From an uncultured Caulobacterales bacterium (GTDB lineage: Bacteria; Pseudomonadota; Alphaproteobacteria; Caulobacterales; Maricaulaceae): DNA of 64,000 nucleotides. Shown in pieces: positions 18,663 to 26,816 of this stretch. Location: assembly GCA_937928165.1 (NCBI GenBank), contig CALFVT010000018.1, positions 1 through 64,000 of the forward strand. The letters are read 5' to 3'. Under the pieces are notes generated by a model that was not told the origin of the DNA, ran no database searches, and was given only the letters and a program-made list of their open reading frames with translations. Every line of letters begins with the position of its first letter. The first letter of the stretch is position 1. The translations under genes were made by a program, and so were the position numbers.

Positions 18663-18688
18663 AAAGGCCCCGTTTAAGGGCCTTTTTT
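18663..18688 (+). terminator. Terminator after VOC protein gene
   Basis: Stem AAAGGCCC / GGGCCTTT with loop CGTTTAA and a T tract. Confidence 0.9.
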
Positions 18689-18778
18689 GCGCTGTTTCTT
18701 TGAATAAATGCGGCGCTATGGGCGGAAAATGTTTTGATAATAACGCGCCCGCATATCCATAATGATGATGGGCCGTAC

Positions 18779-18879
18779 ATATCCACAGAGAAAATTTGTC
18801 GCAGGTATAAAAAATACTTGAAAGCGCGCCCGAATACTACATATGGTGTGCGAGCAGAAGGATGGCCATATATATGGTC
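18779..18879 (+). promoter_or_regulatory. nrdB promoter region with NrdR-like and DnaA-like boxes
   Basis: Two NrdR-like boxes: ACTACATATGGTGT (18836-18849) and a palindrome CCATATATATGG (18866-18877), centres 29 bases apart, roughly three helical turns. A candidate -35 TTGAAA is at 18818. ATATCCACA at 18779-18787 differs from the DnaA box TTATCCACA at one base. The paired boxes and the match to the nrdA palindrome support joint control by NrdR; the DnaA box is weaker. Confidence 0.6.
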
Positions 18880-18931
18880 TTATTCGCGGGTTTCGCGCGG
18901 TAAATAATAGCTCTTAGATAGGGGTTGGGAT

Positions 18932-19975
18932 ATGGGTAAAGCGAAAAATATTATCAAGAGCAAAAGCGGGCTGTTAATGCCGTCTCATAGCTATAAACCC
19001 TTTCGCTATCCGTGGGCTTATGAGTTTTGGCGTACCCAGCAACAAGTTCACTGGATGCCCGAAGAAGTGCCTCTGGGTGAAGACCTTAAAGACTGGGCGA
19101 ATAATCTTACGGCGGCCGAGAAAAACCTATTAACGCAGATTTTCCGTTTCTTCACACAATCCGATGTGGAAGTCGGCGGAAATTATATGGAAAATTACAT
19201 GCCGCTGTTTAAGCCGGTTGAGATTCGTATGATGCTCGCAGCATTTTCAAATATGGAAACTATTCATATTGCCGCTTATGCCTTGCTACTTGAAACCATT
19301 GGCATGCCGGATAGTGAGTTTTCGGCCTTTATGGAATATGAGGAAATGTCGGCTAAACATGACTATCTTGGGCAGTTTGGGGTTGAAACAGAGAGTGATA
19401 TCCTCACCTCTATGGCGGTCTTTGGCGGCTTTACCGAAGGGCTGCAACTCTTTGCCAGTTTTGCCATGCTGATGAATTTCCCGCGCCTGAATAAAATGAA
19501 GGGCATGGGGCAAATTGTATCTTGGTCTGTCCGTGATGAAAGCCTTCATTGCGAGGGCATGATCAAAATGTTCCACACATTTGCCGCAGAAACTGGGGCG
19601 CTGACCCAATCTGTGAAAGATAATATCATGGATTGTTGCCAAACTGTTGTGAAGCTTGAGGATAAATTTATCGATCTAGCCTTTGAAATGGGCCCTGTCG
19701 AAGGTATGACGGCGGAAGATATTAAGCAATATATCCGCTATATTGCTGATTGGCGTTTAGGGCAGCTTAAATTGCCGAAGATTTACGGCGTTAAAGAGCA
19801 TCCAATTCCATGGCTGTCTGAAATTTTGAACGGCGTTGAACATGCGAACTTCTTTGAAGCCCGGGCGACAGAATACTCCAAAGGCGCAACCCATGGGGAT
19901 TGGCACGGGGATGACGGCGTGTGGTCACAATTTGAAAACCTAACAGCGCGGCGAAGCGCTATGGCTGCTGAATAG
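18932..19975 (+). CDS. nrdB: Class I ribonucleotide reductase small subunit
   Basis: A 347-residue R2 subunit carrying the di-iron centre and tyrosyl radical. Visible ligands are Asp78 (QSDVEV), Glu109 and His112 (METIHIAAY), Glu169 (FTEGLQ), and Glu203 and His206 (RDESLH). The radical tyrosine is Tyr116, four residues after His112 as in E. coli, which supports a class Ia/Ib radical rather than the tyrosine-free class Ic. No N-terminal ATP-cone is fused here, so neither subunit in this window has one. nrdB has its own promoter region and a strong terminator. Confidence 0.96.
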   Translation: MGKAKNIIKSKSGLLMPSHSYKPFRYPWAYEFWRTQQQVHWMPEEVPLGEDLKDWANNLTAAEKNLLTQIFRFFTQSDVEVGGNYMENYMPLFKPVEIRMMLAAFSNMETIHIAAYALLLETIGMPDSEFSAFMEYEEMSAKHDYLGQFGVETESDILTSMAVFGGFTEGLQLFASFAMLMNFPRLNKMKGMGQIVSWSVRDESLHCEGMIKMFHTFAAETGALTQSVKDNIMDCCQTVVKLEDKFIDLAFEMGPVEGMTAEDIKQYIRYIADWRLGQLKLPKIYGVKEHPIPWLSEILNGVEHANFFEARATEYSKGATHGDWHGDDGVWSQFENLTARRSAMAAE

Positions 19976-20000
19976 GCCGTAAAATATATCGCAGTCACAA

Positions 20001-20024
20001 GGCGGGTAAAACCCGCCTATTTTT
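20001..20024 (+). terminator. nrdB terminator
   Basis: Stem GGCGGGT / ACCCGCC with loop AAA, followed by TATTTTT. It lies 25 bases after the nrdB stop. Confidence 0.92.
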
Positions 20025-20113
20025 ATACTGCTTTATAACCGTTTTATGCCGATTTATTATGTGCCATGTATTGCCCCCTTGCGCGGCGGCGAATAAAGCC
20101 ATAGCAAACCCAT

Positions 20114-20893
20114 ATGAGCCGTATTCTCCCTTTTCAAACTGTTTATAATTTTCGTGATTTTGGCCAATATCCGGGCTATGACGGCCAGCTAATTTTGGGC
20201 GGAAGGCTTTTCCGCTCGGCTCATCTTCATCATATGTCCGGCCCCGATATAGCGCGGTTCGAAGATTTAAGAATCGGCGTGATTATTGATATGCGTTATG
20301 AGGCTGAGCGGAAAAAACAGCCTAATCAACTCCCTGCCGATCATAAATCTACCACTTTAGCTTATAGCCCTGGCGCGAATAAAGACCCGCTAGCGATAGC
20401 GCCGCATGAGGCTTTTATGGCCCATGATTTAAAACAGGCGGAGGATGCGCGTTTTTATATGATGAACTCTTACAAAGAGCGGCCTTTGGATATTGGCTTT
20501 CAAAGCCTTGCGCGGGCGAGCCTTAAACATATGGCTAAGACCGGTGATAATATCTTAATCCACTGCGCCGCCGGTAAAGATAGAACCGGAACCTTGGCAG
20601 CGCTTATATTGCATATGCTTGGCGCGGAGCGGGAGGTTATCTTAGAGGATTATATGCTCACCATGACGGCCGTTGATTTGCCCACTTTACTTGAAATGGC
20701 GAGCGTAAAACTATCTGAAAAACATGGCCGCCGCTTTAATCCCGATATGCTAGCCCCGCTTTTTGGCGTGTCTGAAGATTACCTACAGCAGTCTTTTATA
20801 ACGATGGGGGATATTGACCATTATATCGAAGCGGTTTTAAGGATAACGCCCAAAGAAAAGGCCGCGATAGCGGCCTATTATCGTCAAGATTAA
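20114..20893 (+). CDS. Tyrosine/dual-specificity protein phosphatase
   Basis: A 259-residue protein of the bacterial tyrosine phosphatase family related to Y_phosphatase3. It opens with VYNFRDFGQYPGYDG, the family's N-terminal FRDxGG-like segment, and carries the P-loop HCAAGKDRTG with nucleophile Cys151 and Arg157. The lysine in AGKDR also occurs in lipid phosphatases of this fold, so the substrate may be a phosphoprotein or a phosphoinositide-like lipid. There is no signal peptide, so it should be cytoplasmic. It stands alone between nrdB and the Tad pilus island. Confidence 0.88.
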   Translation: MSRILPFQTVYNFRDFGQYPGYDGQLILGGRLFRSAHLHHMSGPDIARFEDLRIGVIIDMRYEAERKKQPNQLPADHKSTTLAYSPGANKDPLAIAPHEAFMAHDLKQAEDARFYMMNSYKERPLDIGFQSLARASLKHMAKTGDNILIHCAAGKDRTGTLAALILHMLGAEREVILEDYMLTMTAVDLPTLLEMASVKLSEKHGRRFNPDMLAPLFGVSEDYLQQSFITMGDIDHYIEAVLRITPKEKAAIAAYYRQD

Positions 20894-20953
20894 AAAAGGC
20901 TTAAATGCTTCCGCCCTCCTGACCTGCTCCCTTTAAACGCCTCCATTCATAAT

Positions 20954-21168
20954 TAGAGTTTTTCGGTTATTTTCCGGCTGGAAGGGACTATAATGAGATA
21001 AGACCGCATAGTTCAATCGGGAATAAATCCCCGATAATGCTCATAAATCACCCTGACGAACCCAGCCCGTCAAAGGTGATCCCGCCGGAAAACTCTACAT
21101 CTGGATGGTAGGAAATATGGGGCAAGTTCAAACAATCAAAAGACTCTACCAGAAAATGGTAGGAGGTT
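20954..21168. other. Strongly foldable intergenic segment
   Basis: Nested inverted repeats fill the gap between the phosphatase and the minor pilin gene. An outer stem TTTTCCGGC (20970-20978) / GCCGGAAAA (21084-21092) is extended by TAGAG/CTCTA. Inside are ATGAG/CTCAT, GCAT/ATGC, ATCGGG/CCCGAT (21016-21035), and ATCACC/GGTGAT (21047-21080) enclosing GACG/CGTC. Two similar small hairpins follow at 21093-21112 and 21143-21164, both with CTCTAC and ATGGTAGGA. No reading frame explains it. It could be a non-coding RNA or a 3' processing element. Confidence 0.45.
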
Positions 21169-21178
21169 GGGGTGCAGA

Positions 21179-21883
21179 TCACTGCGTTTCTGGATATTGG
21201 CCAATAGATGTGCAGCTAAAAGCCCGTCTATCATCAGGTGTGCAGTCTAATATGGCACGTTCTTGCCCTGTTGATGTGGTGACAATTAGGGCGGAGCCTT
21301 GGTTTTCTCGTGGATTTAATGTTTTCCGGTCAAGTAATGTTACCGTTTGCACAAAACGTGATGATATGCTGGGCTCATAAAGATAAGCAACTTGCGCAAC
21401 AACAAAACCATTACCCGCACTTAGGGATGAAAGCTGTGATTGAAAATCAGAAAGGGCAAGGTCCGGTGCAATATTATTGGCGCGGCTGCCTTCATAGCTG
21501 GCCTGGCCAACAATGCGCCGCGTATTGGCCGTCGCGCCCGTTTGCTCGACGCTATAGACATCAATGGAAAGGTTCTCAATATCGAAATTAGGGTAATCTA
21601 AAACGGCTGTAGAAGCGGTCATAATATTGGCTAAATTGACCTCATCCAAACTCTCTTCAAAGGTGGAGAATGATGCGGCAATTTCTGATGAGTTATTAAT
21701 GGTTCCATTAACTGTAAAGGCAATGGAGACTTCATAAAGGCCGATATAAAGAAAAATTAGAACAGGCGCGACAAAAACAAATTCGACCGCAGCGGACCCC
21801 TCATTAGATCGGCGGAGTTGCTTGTGAACGCGCCGAGTTTTGACAAGAGTAGTTTGAAAGATATGTTGGAATTTTGAAAACAT
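21179..21883 (-). CDS. TadE/TadF-like minor pilin (pseudopilin)
   Basis: A 234-residue protein. After a basic N-terminus, residues 30-60 hold the TadE-type signal: NEGSAAVEFVFVAPVLIFLYIGLYEV, with the conserved Glu five residues into the hydrophobic segment. The rest is a periplasmic domain with two cysteines near the C-terminus. Such minor pilins are processed by the prepilin peptidase and help to assemble Tad pili. I place the start at ATG 21883, 4 bases after the stop of the upstream minor pilin gene. A longer frame from 21967 would overlap that gene by 80 bases. Confidence 0.85.
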   Translation of the reverse strand: MFSKFQHIFQTTLVKTRRVHKQLRRSNEGSAAVEFVFVAPVLIFLYIGLYEVSIAFTVNGTINNSSEIAASFSTFEESLDEVNLANIMTASTAVLDYPNFDIENLSIDVYSVEQTGATANTRRIVGQASYEGSRANNIAPDLALSDFQSQLSSLSAGNGFVVAQVAYLYEPSISSRFVQTVTLLDRKTLNPRENQGSALIVTTSTGQERAILDCTPDDRRAFSCTSIGQYPETQ

Positions 21884-21887
21884 GATA

Positions 21888-22472
21888 TTAACTACACTGA
21901 ACGTCTGGAAATGGCTCTGTTCGTATCGCCTGGGTGACAGATAAAATACGTTTATTATTGAGGCCAAAATTTGATAAACGGGTTAGAGTGCCTGGTAAGA
22001 TGAGATCATGTTGGTAAATGGCTTTAACAAGTAAGATTTCATCGCCCAAAATACCAGAGTCAAGAACATCACCCCCGGGGACATCAATCGTTTCATTATC
22101 TTCATCTACATCGATATTGGATGTTTGGAATAAGTCTAAAACTGCGCCGTTAAATTGATTAGACCCCACGCGGGTAACGGTTAAATTTAGATTGTTAAAA
22201 CAGTTAGATGTATTGAGTGTATTACAAACATCTTGTTTTAATTCATCAATATCGCCGCAAATTGCACTTTGTGAACCGACACGAAGTGACCGGGTACTTG
22301 TAACAAGGCTATGGTTTAGAGATGTTGTTGTAAAAAAAACGATCGCGAGTTCTAAAATACCAAAGATTAAAACCATAAAGGGCAGGGCGAGAATACTAAA
22401 TTCAATCGCCGTTGCACCGGTTTCATCTCGGCGTAATTTTCTAAGGCTAAACTTCAACCTATGCATTAACAT
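21888..22472 (-). CDS. TadE-like minor pilin (pseudopilin)
   Basis: A 194-residue protein with a short basic N-terminus, then DETGATAIEFSILALPFMVLIFG, the TadE processing site and transmembrane helix. The periplasmic part has four cysteines. GGGAG lies 7 bases before the ATG. It forms a two-gene unit with the next minor pilin (4-base gap). A perfect CtrA box lies 70 bases upstream at 22544. The pair is divergent from pilA and the cpa genes but belongs functionally to that pilus. Confidence 0.88.
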   Translation of the reverse strand: MLMHRLKFSLRKLRRDETGATAIEFSILALPFMVLIFGILELAIVFFTTTSLNHSLVTSTRSLRVGSQSAICGDIDELKQDVCNTLNTSNCFNNLNLTVTRVGSNQFNGAVLDLFQTSNIDVDEDNETIDVPGGDVLDSGILGDEILLVKAIYQHDLILPGTLTRLSNFGLNNKRILSVTQAIRTEPFPDVQCS

Positions 22473-22543
22473 TTTAGTCTCCCACGTTATTACTCACCTT
22501 AAACCATAGAGGTAAAAGGTTAAATAATAACATGGTTTTATAG

Positions 22544-22558
22544 TTAATAAGTCGTTAA
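22544..22558 (-). promoter_or_regulatory. Candidate CtrA box upstream of the minor pilins
   Basis: TTAA, seven bases (TAAGTCG), TTAA, with a flanking C on both strands; a perfect match to the CtrA consensus. It lies 72-86 bases upstream of the first minor pilin ATG, which suits a promoter position, and just downstream of the secretin N-domain gene. Confidence 0.6.
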
Positions 22559-22588
22559 CTCGGCTTTAAGTGACTGATCTTAATAAAC

Positions 22589-23206
22589 TTATTGGTTTGG
22601 AGCTGCCGCGGATATTGCTTCGCCGCCGCCGCCGCCGCCGCTTGCTGCTGGGCTTGGAACGCCGAGCGCGAGGGTATTATCAATTTGCCCGCCGCCTGCT
22701 GGTGAATTTCGGCCAATAAAGCCGGGCGAGTCGCCTAAAATCGGTGCAGCGGCACAATAGGGGGTACAGTTGAAAGTTTCTCGGTCTGTACTGCCGTAAA
22801 AAACGCGCACACCATTTCGCGGCGTTGTGTTATTTACTTGAATATTGGCGTCGACTAAGGTGCCTCCATTGACGTCTAATATGGAAATATTCGTCTCACC
22901 ATAACTCCGTCCAATGACAAAGATGGTATCGGAGGAATGAATAGAAACATCTGCAATACTCGGATTGCCAATTAAAACGGCTGAGGCGGCTCTGGGCAGG
23001 CGTAAAATTTCGGTCTTGTTCAGGCCCACACTATAAGTATTATTAAATGGGGTTATGGCGGGCGTCGTAATGGGCGCATGGGCCGTGTGATAATTTCCGC
23101 TTAGATCATCCTCCGCATTAGCTAGGGGAGAGAAATGTGCAAAATTTAAGACTGTAACGACGGATATAACAGACTTTAAAGAGGTCAGCGATGTTATTTT
23201 GAGCAT
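22589..23206 (-). CDS. Stand-alone pilus secretin N-terminal domain protein
   Basis: A 205-residue exported protein. The signal peptide ends near PLANA (residue 31). Residues 55-125 are a pilus-assembly N-terminal domain: GLNKTEILRLPRAASAVLIG, then PSIADVSIHSSDTIFVIGRS and GETNISILDVNGG. The same pattern occurs at the N-terminus of CpaC in this window. The secretin channel domain is absent. The C-terminus is low-complexity (ASGGGGGGEA). It may be a plug or assembly partner of the Tad secretin. Its gene is divergent from pilA across a 300-base regulatory gap. Confidence 0.82.
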   Translation of the reverse strand: MLKITSLTSLKSVISVVTVLNFAHFSPLANAEDDLSGNYHTAHAPITTPAITPFNNTYSVGLNKTEILRLPRAASAVLIGNPSIADVSIHSSDTIFVIGRSYGETNISILDVNGGTLVDANIQVNNTTPRNGVRVFYGSTDRETFNCTPYCAAAPILGDSPGFIGRNSPAGGGQIDNTLALGVPSPAASGGGGGGEAISAAAPNQ

Positions 23207-23510
23207 AAAATGTCTCCTGTGCCTGAATTTCGCCCCAATTAGGCGCTATTTTCTAAGCCATATCTAATTATAGTGAATGAAGCGTTTACAGCGTGAAACT
23301 TTTTTTTAAGAATATTTTTTTTGTGCCTATTTTGGCGGTTATAAGTTATGACATTATATATAGGCGTGATTTTACTCTAAATTTTACGATATTTTTACTA
23401 TAAGTTTTAAGCGCTTAGTAAAACATCTCCCTTATACACAACATCAACAGGGACGTCCCTGATACGGAACATTCAGTTCCGATTAAATTAAGCATACGTG
23501 GGAGTAAGTT
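23207..23510. promoter_or_regulatory. Bidirectional pilA upstream region with palindromes
   Basis: Very AT-rich. A near-match CtrA box TTAA-GCGCTTA-GTAA lies at 23407-23421. Between it and the pilA start are two palindromes in tandem: CAGGGACGTCCCTG (perfect, 23448-23461) and CGGAAC-ATTCA-GTTCCG (23465-23481). GGGAG before the ATG is the ribosome binding site. The palindromes could bind a regulator or fold in the leader RNA. Confidence 0.55.
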
Positions 23511-23702
23511 ATGCAAAATCTAGTAACACGCTTTATTAAAGACGAATCTGGTGCAACAGCTATTGAGTACGGTCTTATCGCCGCTCTTATCTCTGTCGCT
23601 CTAATTGCCGGTGCATCTGCTATTGGTAATGGCGTTGGCAATAAGTTCAACGAAGTTGGTAATGCATTGAATGATGCAAATACAAACGCCACAACACCTT
23701 AA
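23511..23702 (+). CDS. pilA: Flp/PilA major pilin
   Basis: A 63-residue Flp-family prepilin. The short leader MQNLVTRFIKDESG is followed by ATAIEYGLIAALISVALIAG, with Glu at position +5 and Tyr at +6 of the expected mature pilin, exactly the Flp processing pattern. The mature protein is about 49 residues. It is cleaved by CpaA, encoded next, and polymerised by CpaF/TadBC. High-level expression is expected: a strong ribosome binding site precedes the gene and a strong terminator follows it, separating the pilin transcript from cpaA. Confidence 0.96.
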   Translation: MQNLVTRFIKDESGATAIEYGLIAALISVALIAGASAIGNGVGNKFNEVGNALNDANTNATTP

Positions 23703-23723
23703 TTTATTTTAAGCTATAGTTTT

Positions 23724-23754
23724 AAAGCTGCCCTTTATGGGCAGCTTTTTTTTT
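23724..23754 (+). terminator. pilA terminator
   Basis: Stem AAAGCTGCCC / GGGCAGCTTT with loop TTTAT, followed by a long T tract. It probably lets pilin mRNA exceed that of the downstream assembly genes. Confidence 0.94.
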
Positions 23755-23844
23755 GCCTTCAAGCCTGATTTATCAAAGGGCTGGAAACCGACTGTTAACT
23801 CTAATCCTTTAACATAGGTAAGAATTTAGAGTTTGGAGTCTTTC

Positions 23845-24351
23845 ATGTCCTTCGCCATTATCTTTTTTATACTCTTTGCCATATGCCAGATCATGGCAGC
23901 GGTAAATGATGCGCTGACCATGAAAATCCCCAATATGATTAGCCTTGCGCTTTTGGCGGGCTTTGTCTGTATTATGCCATTTGCATGGACGGATTTTGCA
24001 ACATTTGGCGAGCATATGCTTGTTGGCCTCGGCGTTTTTGCTGTGGCCTTTGGCATGTTTGCGGCGGGTTGGCTCGGGGGCGGCGATGCAAAGCTCCTCG
24101 CCGCGACGTCCTTTTGGTGGCAATTTACTGATTTATTACCTTATGTTTTCGTGACTGCAATGGCGGGGGGCGCGCTGGCTATATTTTTGATGATTGGCCG
24201 CCGTTATATTCCGGTTGGGGTTTTAACTTCGCCGTGGCTTTACCGTATGTTCAGGGATGAAACAAAAATGCCTTACGGCATTGCCCTGGCGATTGGCGCC
24301 TTAGTGACATTGCCAAAAAGTCAGCTCTATTTGGCGCTAATGGGGGTTTAA
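23845..24351 (+). CDS. cpaA: Prepilin peptidase CpaA/TadV
   Basis: A 168-residue membrane aspartyl protease of the A24 family that removes prepilin leaders. The two catalytic aspartates are in NDALTMKIPN (about Asp22) and in GGGDAK (about Asp77). It lacks the N-terminal methylase domain, as Tad-type peptidases do. About five or six transmembrane segments are present. I prefer the ATG at 23845, with GGAG 6 bases upstream; a TTG lies in frame at 23833. It should process PilA and the two TadE-like proteins. Confidence 0.93.
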   Translation: MSFAIIFFILFAICQIMAAVNDALTMKIPNMISLALLAGFVCIMPFAWTDFATFGEHMLVGLGVFAVAFGMFAAGWLGGGDAKLLAATSFWWQFTDLLPYVFVTAMAGGALAIFLMIGRRYIPVGVLTSPWLYRMFRDETKMPYGIALAIGALVTLPKSQLYLALMGV

Positions 24352-24488
24352 TCTTCGTGAATGTTAATAAAGTTAAGATAAAACGCAAAAGTTTTGAAGA
24401 TGTTAACCTTTTTTTGGTCTGGTCTTTTTATAAAATTAACCATGTTCATAAATCTATGAGTGAATGATGTGGGTTGTTGGGAGTTATC

Positions 24489-25325
24489 ATGGACGTTAGA
24501 CGAATCGTAATCATCGTAGGTATGCTTGGGTTAGCAGCCGTCCTATTTCTATATATTAGAGGCCTTGGTACGCCGGTACAACAGGTTCAGCCCGTTGTCG
24601 CAGCCCCTGTCGTTGAACAGGTGGAATATAAAGATGTGCTTGTCGCGAAACAAGATGTTGTCTTTGGGAGCCGCCTAACAGCGCTTGATCTTGAGTGGAT
24701 CCAATGGCCCGCCGAATCCGTTACAGAGGCCTTTATTACAAGTGATTCGCGTCCTGGCGCGGTTGAAGAGCTAACGGGCACCGTCGCTCAGGCCCCTATT
24801 TTTATCGGCGAGCCTATTCAAACGCGCAAATTAATCAATACAGGCGACCGCAGCGTTATGTCCGCTCTTTTGGCACCGGGCATGCGGGCCGTCACAACAC
24901 GGATTTCTGTCGCCTCAGCCGCCGGCGGTTTTATTAAGCCCGGTGACCGGGTTGATATTATTCTAACGCGCCAACTGCAAGACCTTGGCGGGAATGATGG
25001 TCGCCGCCAGAACTATAGTGTGTCTGATACGATCTTTGAGAATGTCCGCGTTATGGCTATTGACCAAAATTTTCAGGTCGGGGCAGAAGGCCAAGCTACC
25101 GTTGTTGGCTCAACAGCGACCTTTGAACTGGCGCAGGAAGATTCTGAATATCTACAAGAGGCCGTGTCACAAGGAGATATTACGCTGACATTGCGGAGCT
25201 TACATAATTCAAGTGGTCAAGTTATACGCCGCGCCGAAGGCGCAAAACGCGATAATGCCGGCTCTTCAACCATTGCGGTCTACCGGGCTGGCCAAGCGCA
25301 GCAAGTCGGATTGAGAGGGCAGTAA
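24489..25325 (+). CDS. cpaB: Pilus assembly protein CpaB/RcpC
   Basis: A 278-residue protein with one N-terminal membrane anchor (residues 4-22), followed by an SAF/antifreeze-like domain beginning DVLVAKQDVVFGSRLTALD and a RcpC-type region with GMRAVTTRISVASAAGGFIKPGDRVDIIL. CpaB is a periplasmic partner of the Tad secretin. The start is the ATG at 24489, with GGGAG upstream; a TTG at 24474 is in frame. It starts the run cpaB-cpaC-cpaD, where gaps are 2-20 bases. Confidence 0.93.
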   Translation: MDVRRIVIIVGMLGLAAVLFLYIRGLGTPVQQVQPVVAAPVVEQVEYKDVLVAKQDVVFGSRLTALDLEWIQWPAESVTEAFITSDSRPGAVEELTGTVAQAPIFIGEPIQTRKLINTGDRSVMSALLAPGMRAVTTRISVASAAGGFIKPGDRVDIILTRQLQDLGGNDGRRQNYSVSDTIFENVRVMAIDQNFQVGAEGQATVVGSTATFELAQEDSEYLQEAVSQGDITLTLRSLHNSSGQVIRRAEGAKRDNAGSSTIAVYRAGQAQQVGLRGQ

Positions 25326-25327
25326 AC

Positions 25328-26803
25328 ATGAAATCTTTTCATCATACATTTAAAACTTGCCTTATTCTCTCGGTTTCGGGCCTGATAAGCTTTGTTAGCG
25401 CCGAGGCAGGGACGCGGTCATATTCGTCTGTTACGGCAAATAGTTATAATGGTTCGACGACGCAAATTACAGCACCGGGAGAAGGCAACGCAGAGCGTGA
25501 TGTGACCATAGCCTTTAATAAGTCAACATATATCGATCTTCCTAATGATATTATGGACGTTATTATTGCCAATAGAGATATTGCCGAGCCGCTTATTCAT
25601 ACCTCCCGCCGTGTTGTTATGTTTGGACGTAGCCCCGGCCAAACCAATGCACGGTTTATGGATCATGACGGGAATGAAATGCTGTCTCTTAATATTCGTG
25701 TTGAACGCGATATTACAGGGCTTAAAACCCTCCTTAATGATCACGGCGGCTCTGATGATGTTCAGGTCAAAGCAGTAAATAATAATCTTTTACTGACCGG
25801 GAATGTCCCCAATGCCGTTAGCGCGTCTCGGATTGAACGTCTGGCCGCTTTATGGCTTGATGAAACGACAACTGGGGATGCGGGCGAGATTGTCAATCTC
25901 ATGAATATTACGGCGAGAGATCAAGTTATGCTCAAAGTCCGTATTGTTGAAATGCAGCGCTCTGTCACCAAGCAATTAGGTATAAATCTGGCTGTTGCTG
26001 GCGAAATTGGTGATGCGACGGTTTCTCTTATGAGTAATAATGCTTTGGTCTCCGGCGCGGGTTTTGACGGCGGATTTGAGTGGAATAACTCCGGCGGCGG
26101 CTCTATCCAGCAATTAACGGCGGGCTTACAAGCGCTTGAGCAAGTGGGCCTTGTCCGCACAGTCGCAGAGCCGACATTAACATCCGTGTCCGGCGAATCG
26201 GCAAGCTTCCAATCTGGCGGTGAATTTGCCGTCTTATCCGGTGCCGGCACGGTTGATCCAACCACGGGTGTGATTACAAATACGTTTGAATTCAAAGAGT
26301 TTGGTGTCTCTGTCGGCTTTACGCCGGTTGTTTTGGATGAAGGCCGTATATCGCTTAATTTGGAAACAGGCATATCAGAATTAACAACTGTAGGCTCTAT
26401 TGAAACGGCTTCGGGGAGTATTCCCGGCCTAAGAACCCGCCGCGCCAATTCCGTTGTCGAAGTCCCAGCGGGCTCCAGTATTGTCATCGCAGGGCTTATT
26501 CAAGAAGAAGCGCGAACCGCAGCGAATGGTACGCCGGGCGCGAAAGATATCCCCGGACTCGGTGCATTATTTAGAAACCGGGATGAAGTTAACACGCAAA
26601 CAGAGCTTGTGATTATTGCTACGCCATATTTGGTAGACGGGACGCACCCAGATAATCTACAAACGCCAACGGATGGGTTTACGCCCGCAAGTGATGCGGA
26701 GCAAATTTTCCTAGGCCGCCTCAACAAAGCCAATAAACGCGGTGATAAAGCGCAGCCTTTGACGCCGACCCGTCCGGGTACATTTGGCTATGTGGTCGAT
26801 TAA
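25328..26803 (+). CDS. cpaC: Tad pilus secretin CpaC/RcpA
   Basis: A 491-residue outer-membrane secretin. A signal peptide ends near SAEAG (residue 28). A pilus N-terminal domain covers about residues 55-125, then a BON-like domain (LLLTGNVPNAVSASRIERL) and the secretin domain (about 200-440) with VEVPAGSSIVIAGLIQEEAR and DIPGLGALFRNRD near its end. Multimers form the channel for the pilus. It starts 2 bases after the cpaB stop, indicating translational coupling. Confidence 0.95.
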   Translation: MKSFHHTFKTCLILSVSGLISFVSAEAGTRSYSSVTANSYNGSTTQITAPGEGNAERDVTIAFNKSTYIDLPNDIMDVIIANRDIAEPLIHTSRRVVMFGRSPGQTNARFMDHDGNEMLSLNIRVERDITGLKTLLNDHGGSDDVQVKAVNNNLLLTGNVPNAVSASRIERLAALWLDETTTGDAGEIVNLMNITARDQVMLKVRIVEMQRSVTKQLGINLAVAGEIGDATVSLMSNNALVSGAGFDGGFEWNNSGGGSIQQLTAGLQALEQVGLVRTVAEPTLTSVSGESASFQSGGEFAVLSGAGTVDPTTGVITNTFEFKEFGVSVGFTPVVLDEGRISLNLETGISELTTVGSIETASGSIPGLRTRRANSVVEVPAGSSIVIAGLIQEEARTAANGTPGAKDIPGLGALFRNRDEVNTQTELVIIATPYLVDGTHPDNLQTPTDGFTPASDAEQIFLGRLNKANKRGDKAQPLTPTRPGTFGYVVD

Positions 26804-26816
26804 AAAGGGTGATAAG

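Noticed and set aside
21047-21092. CTGACGA near nested stems, suggesting a hammerhead ribozyme
   Set aside because: The GAAA core strand and the cleavage-site geometry are missing; CTGACGA is used in another stem.
25921-26487. 188-codon antisense open frame within cpaC
   Set aside because: It mirrors the secretin codons and lacks a translation signal.
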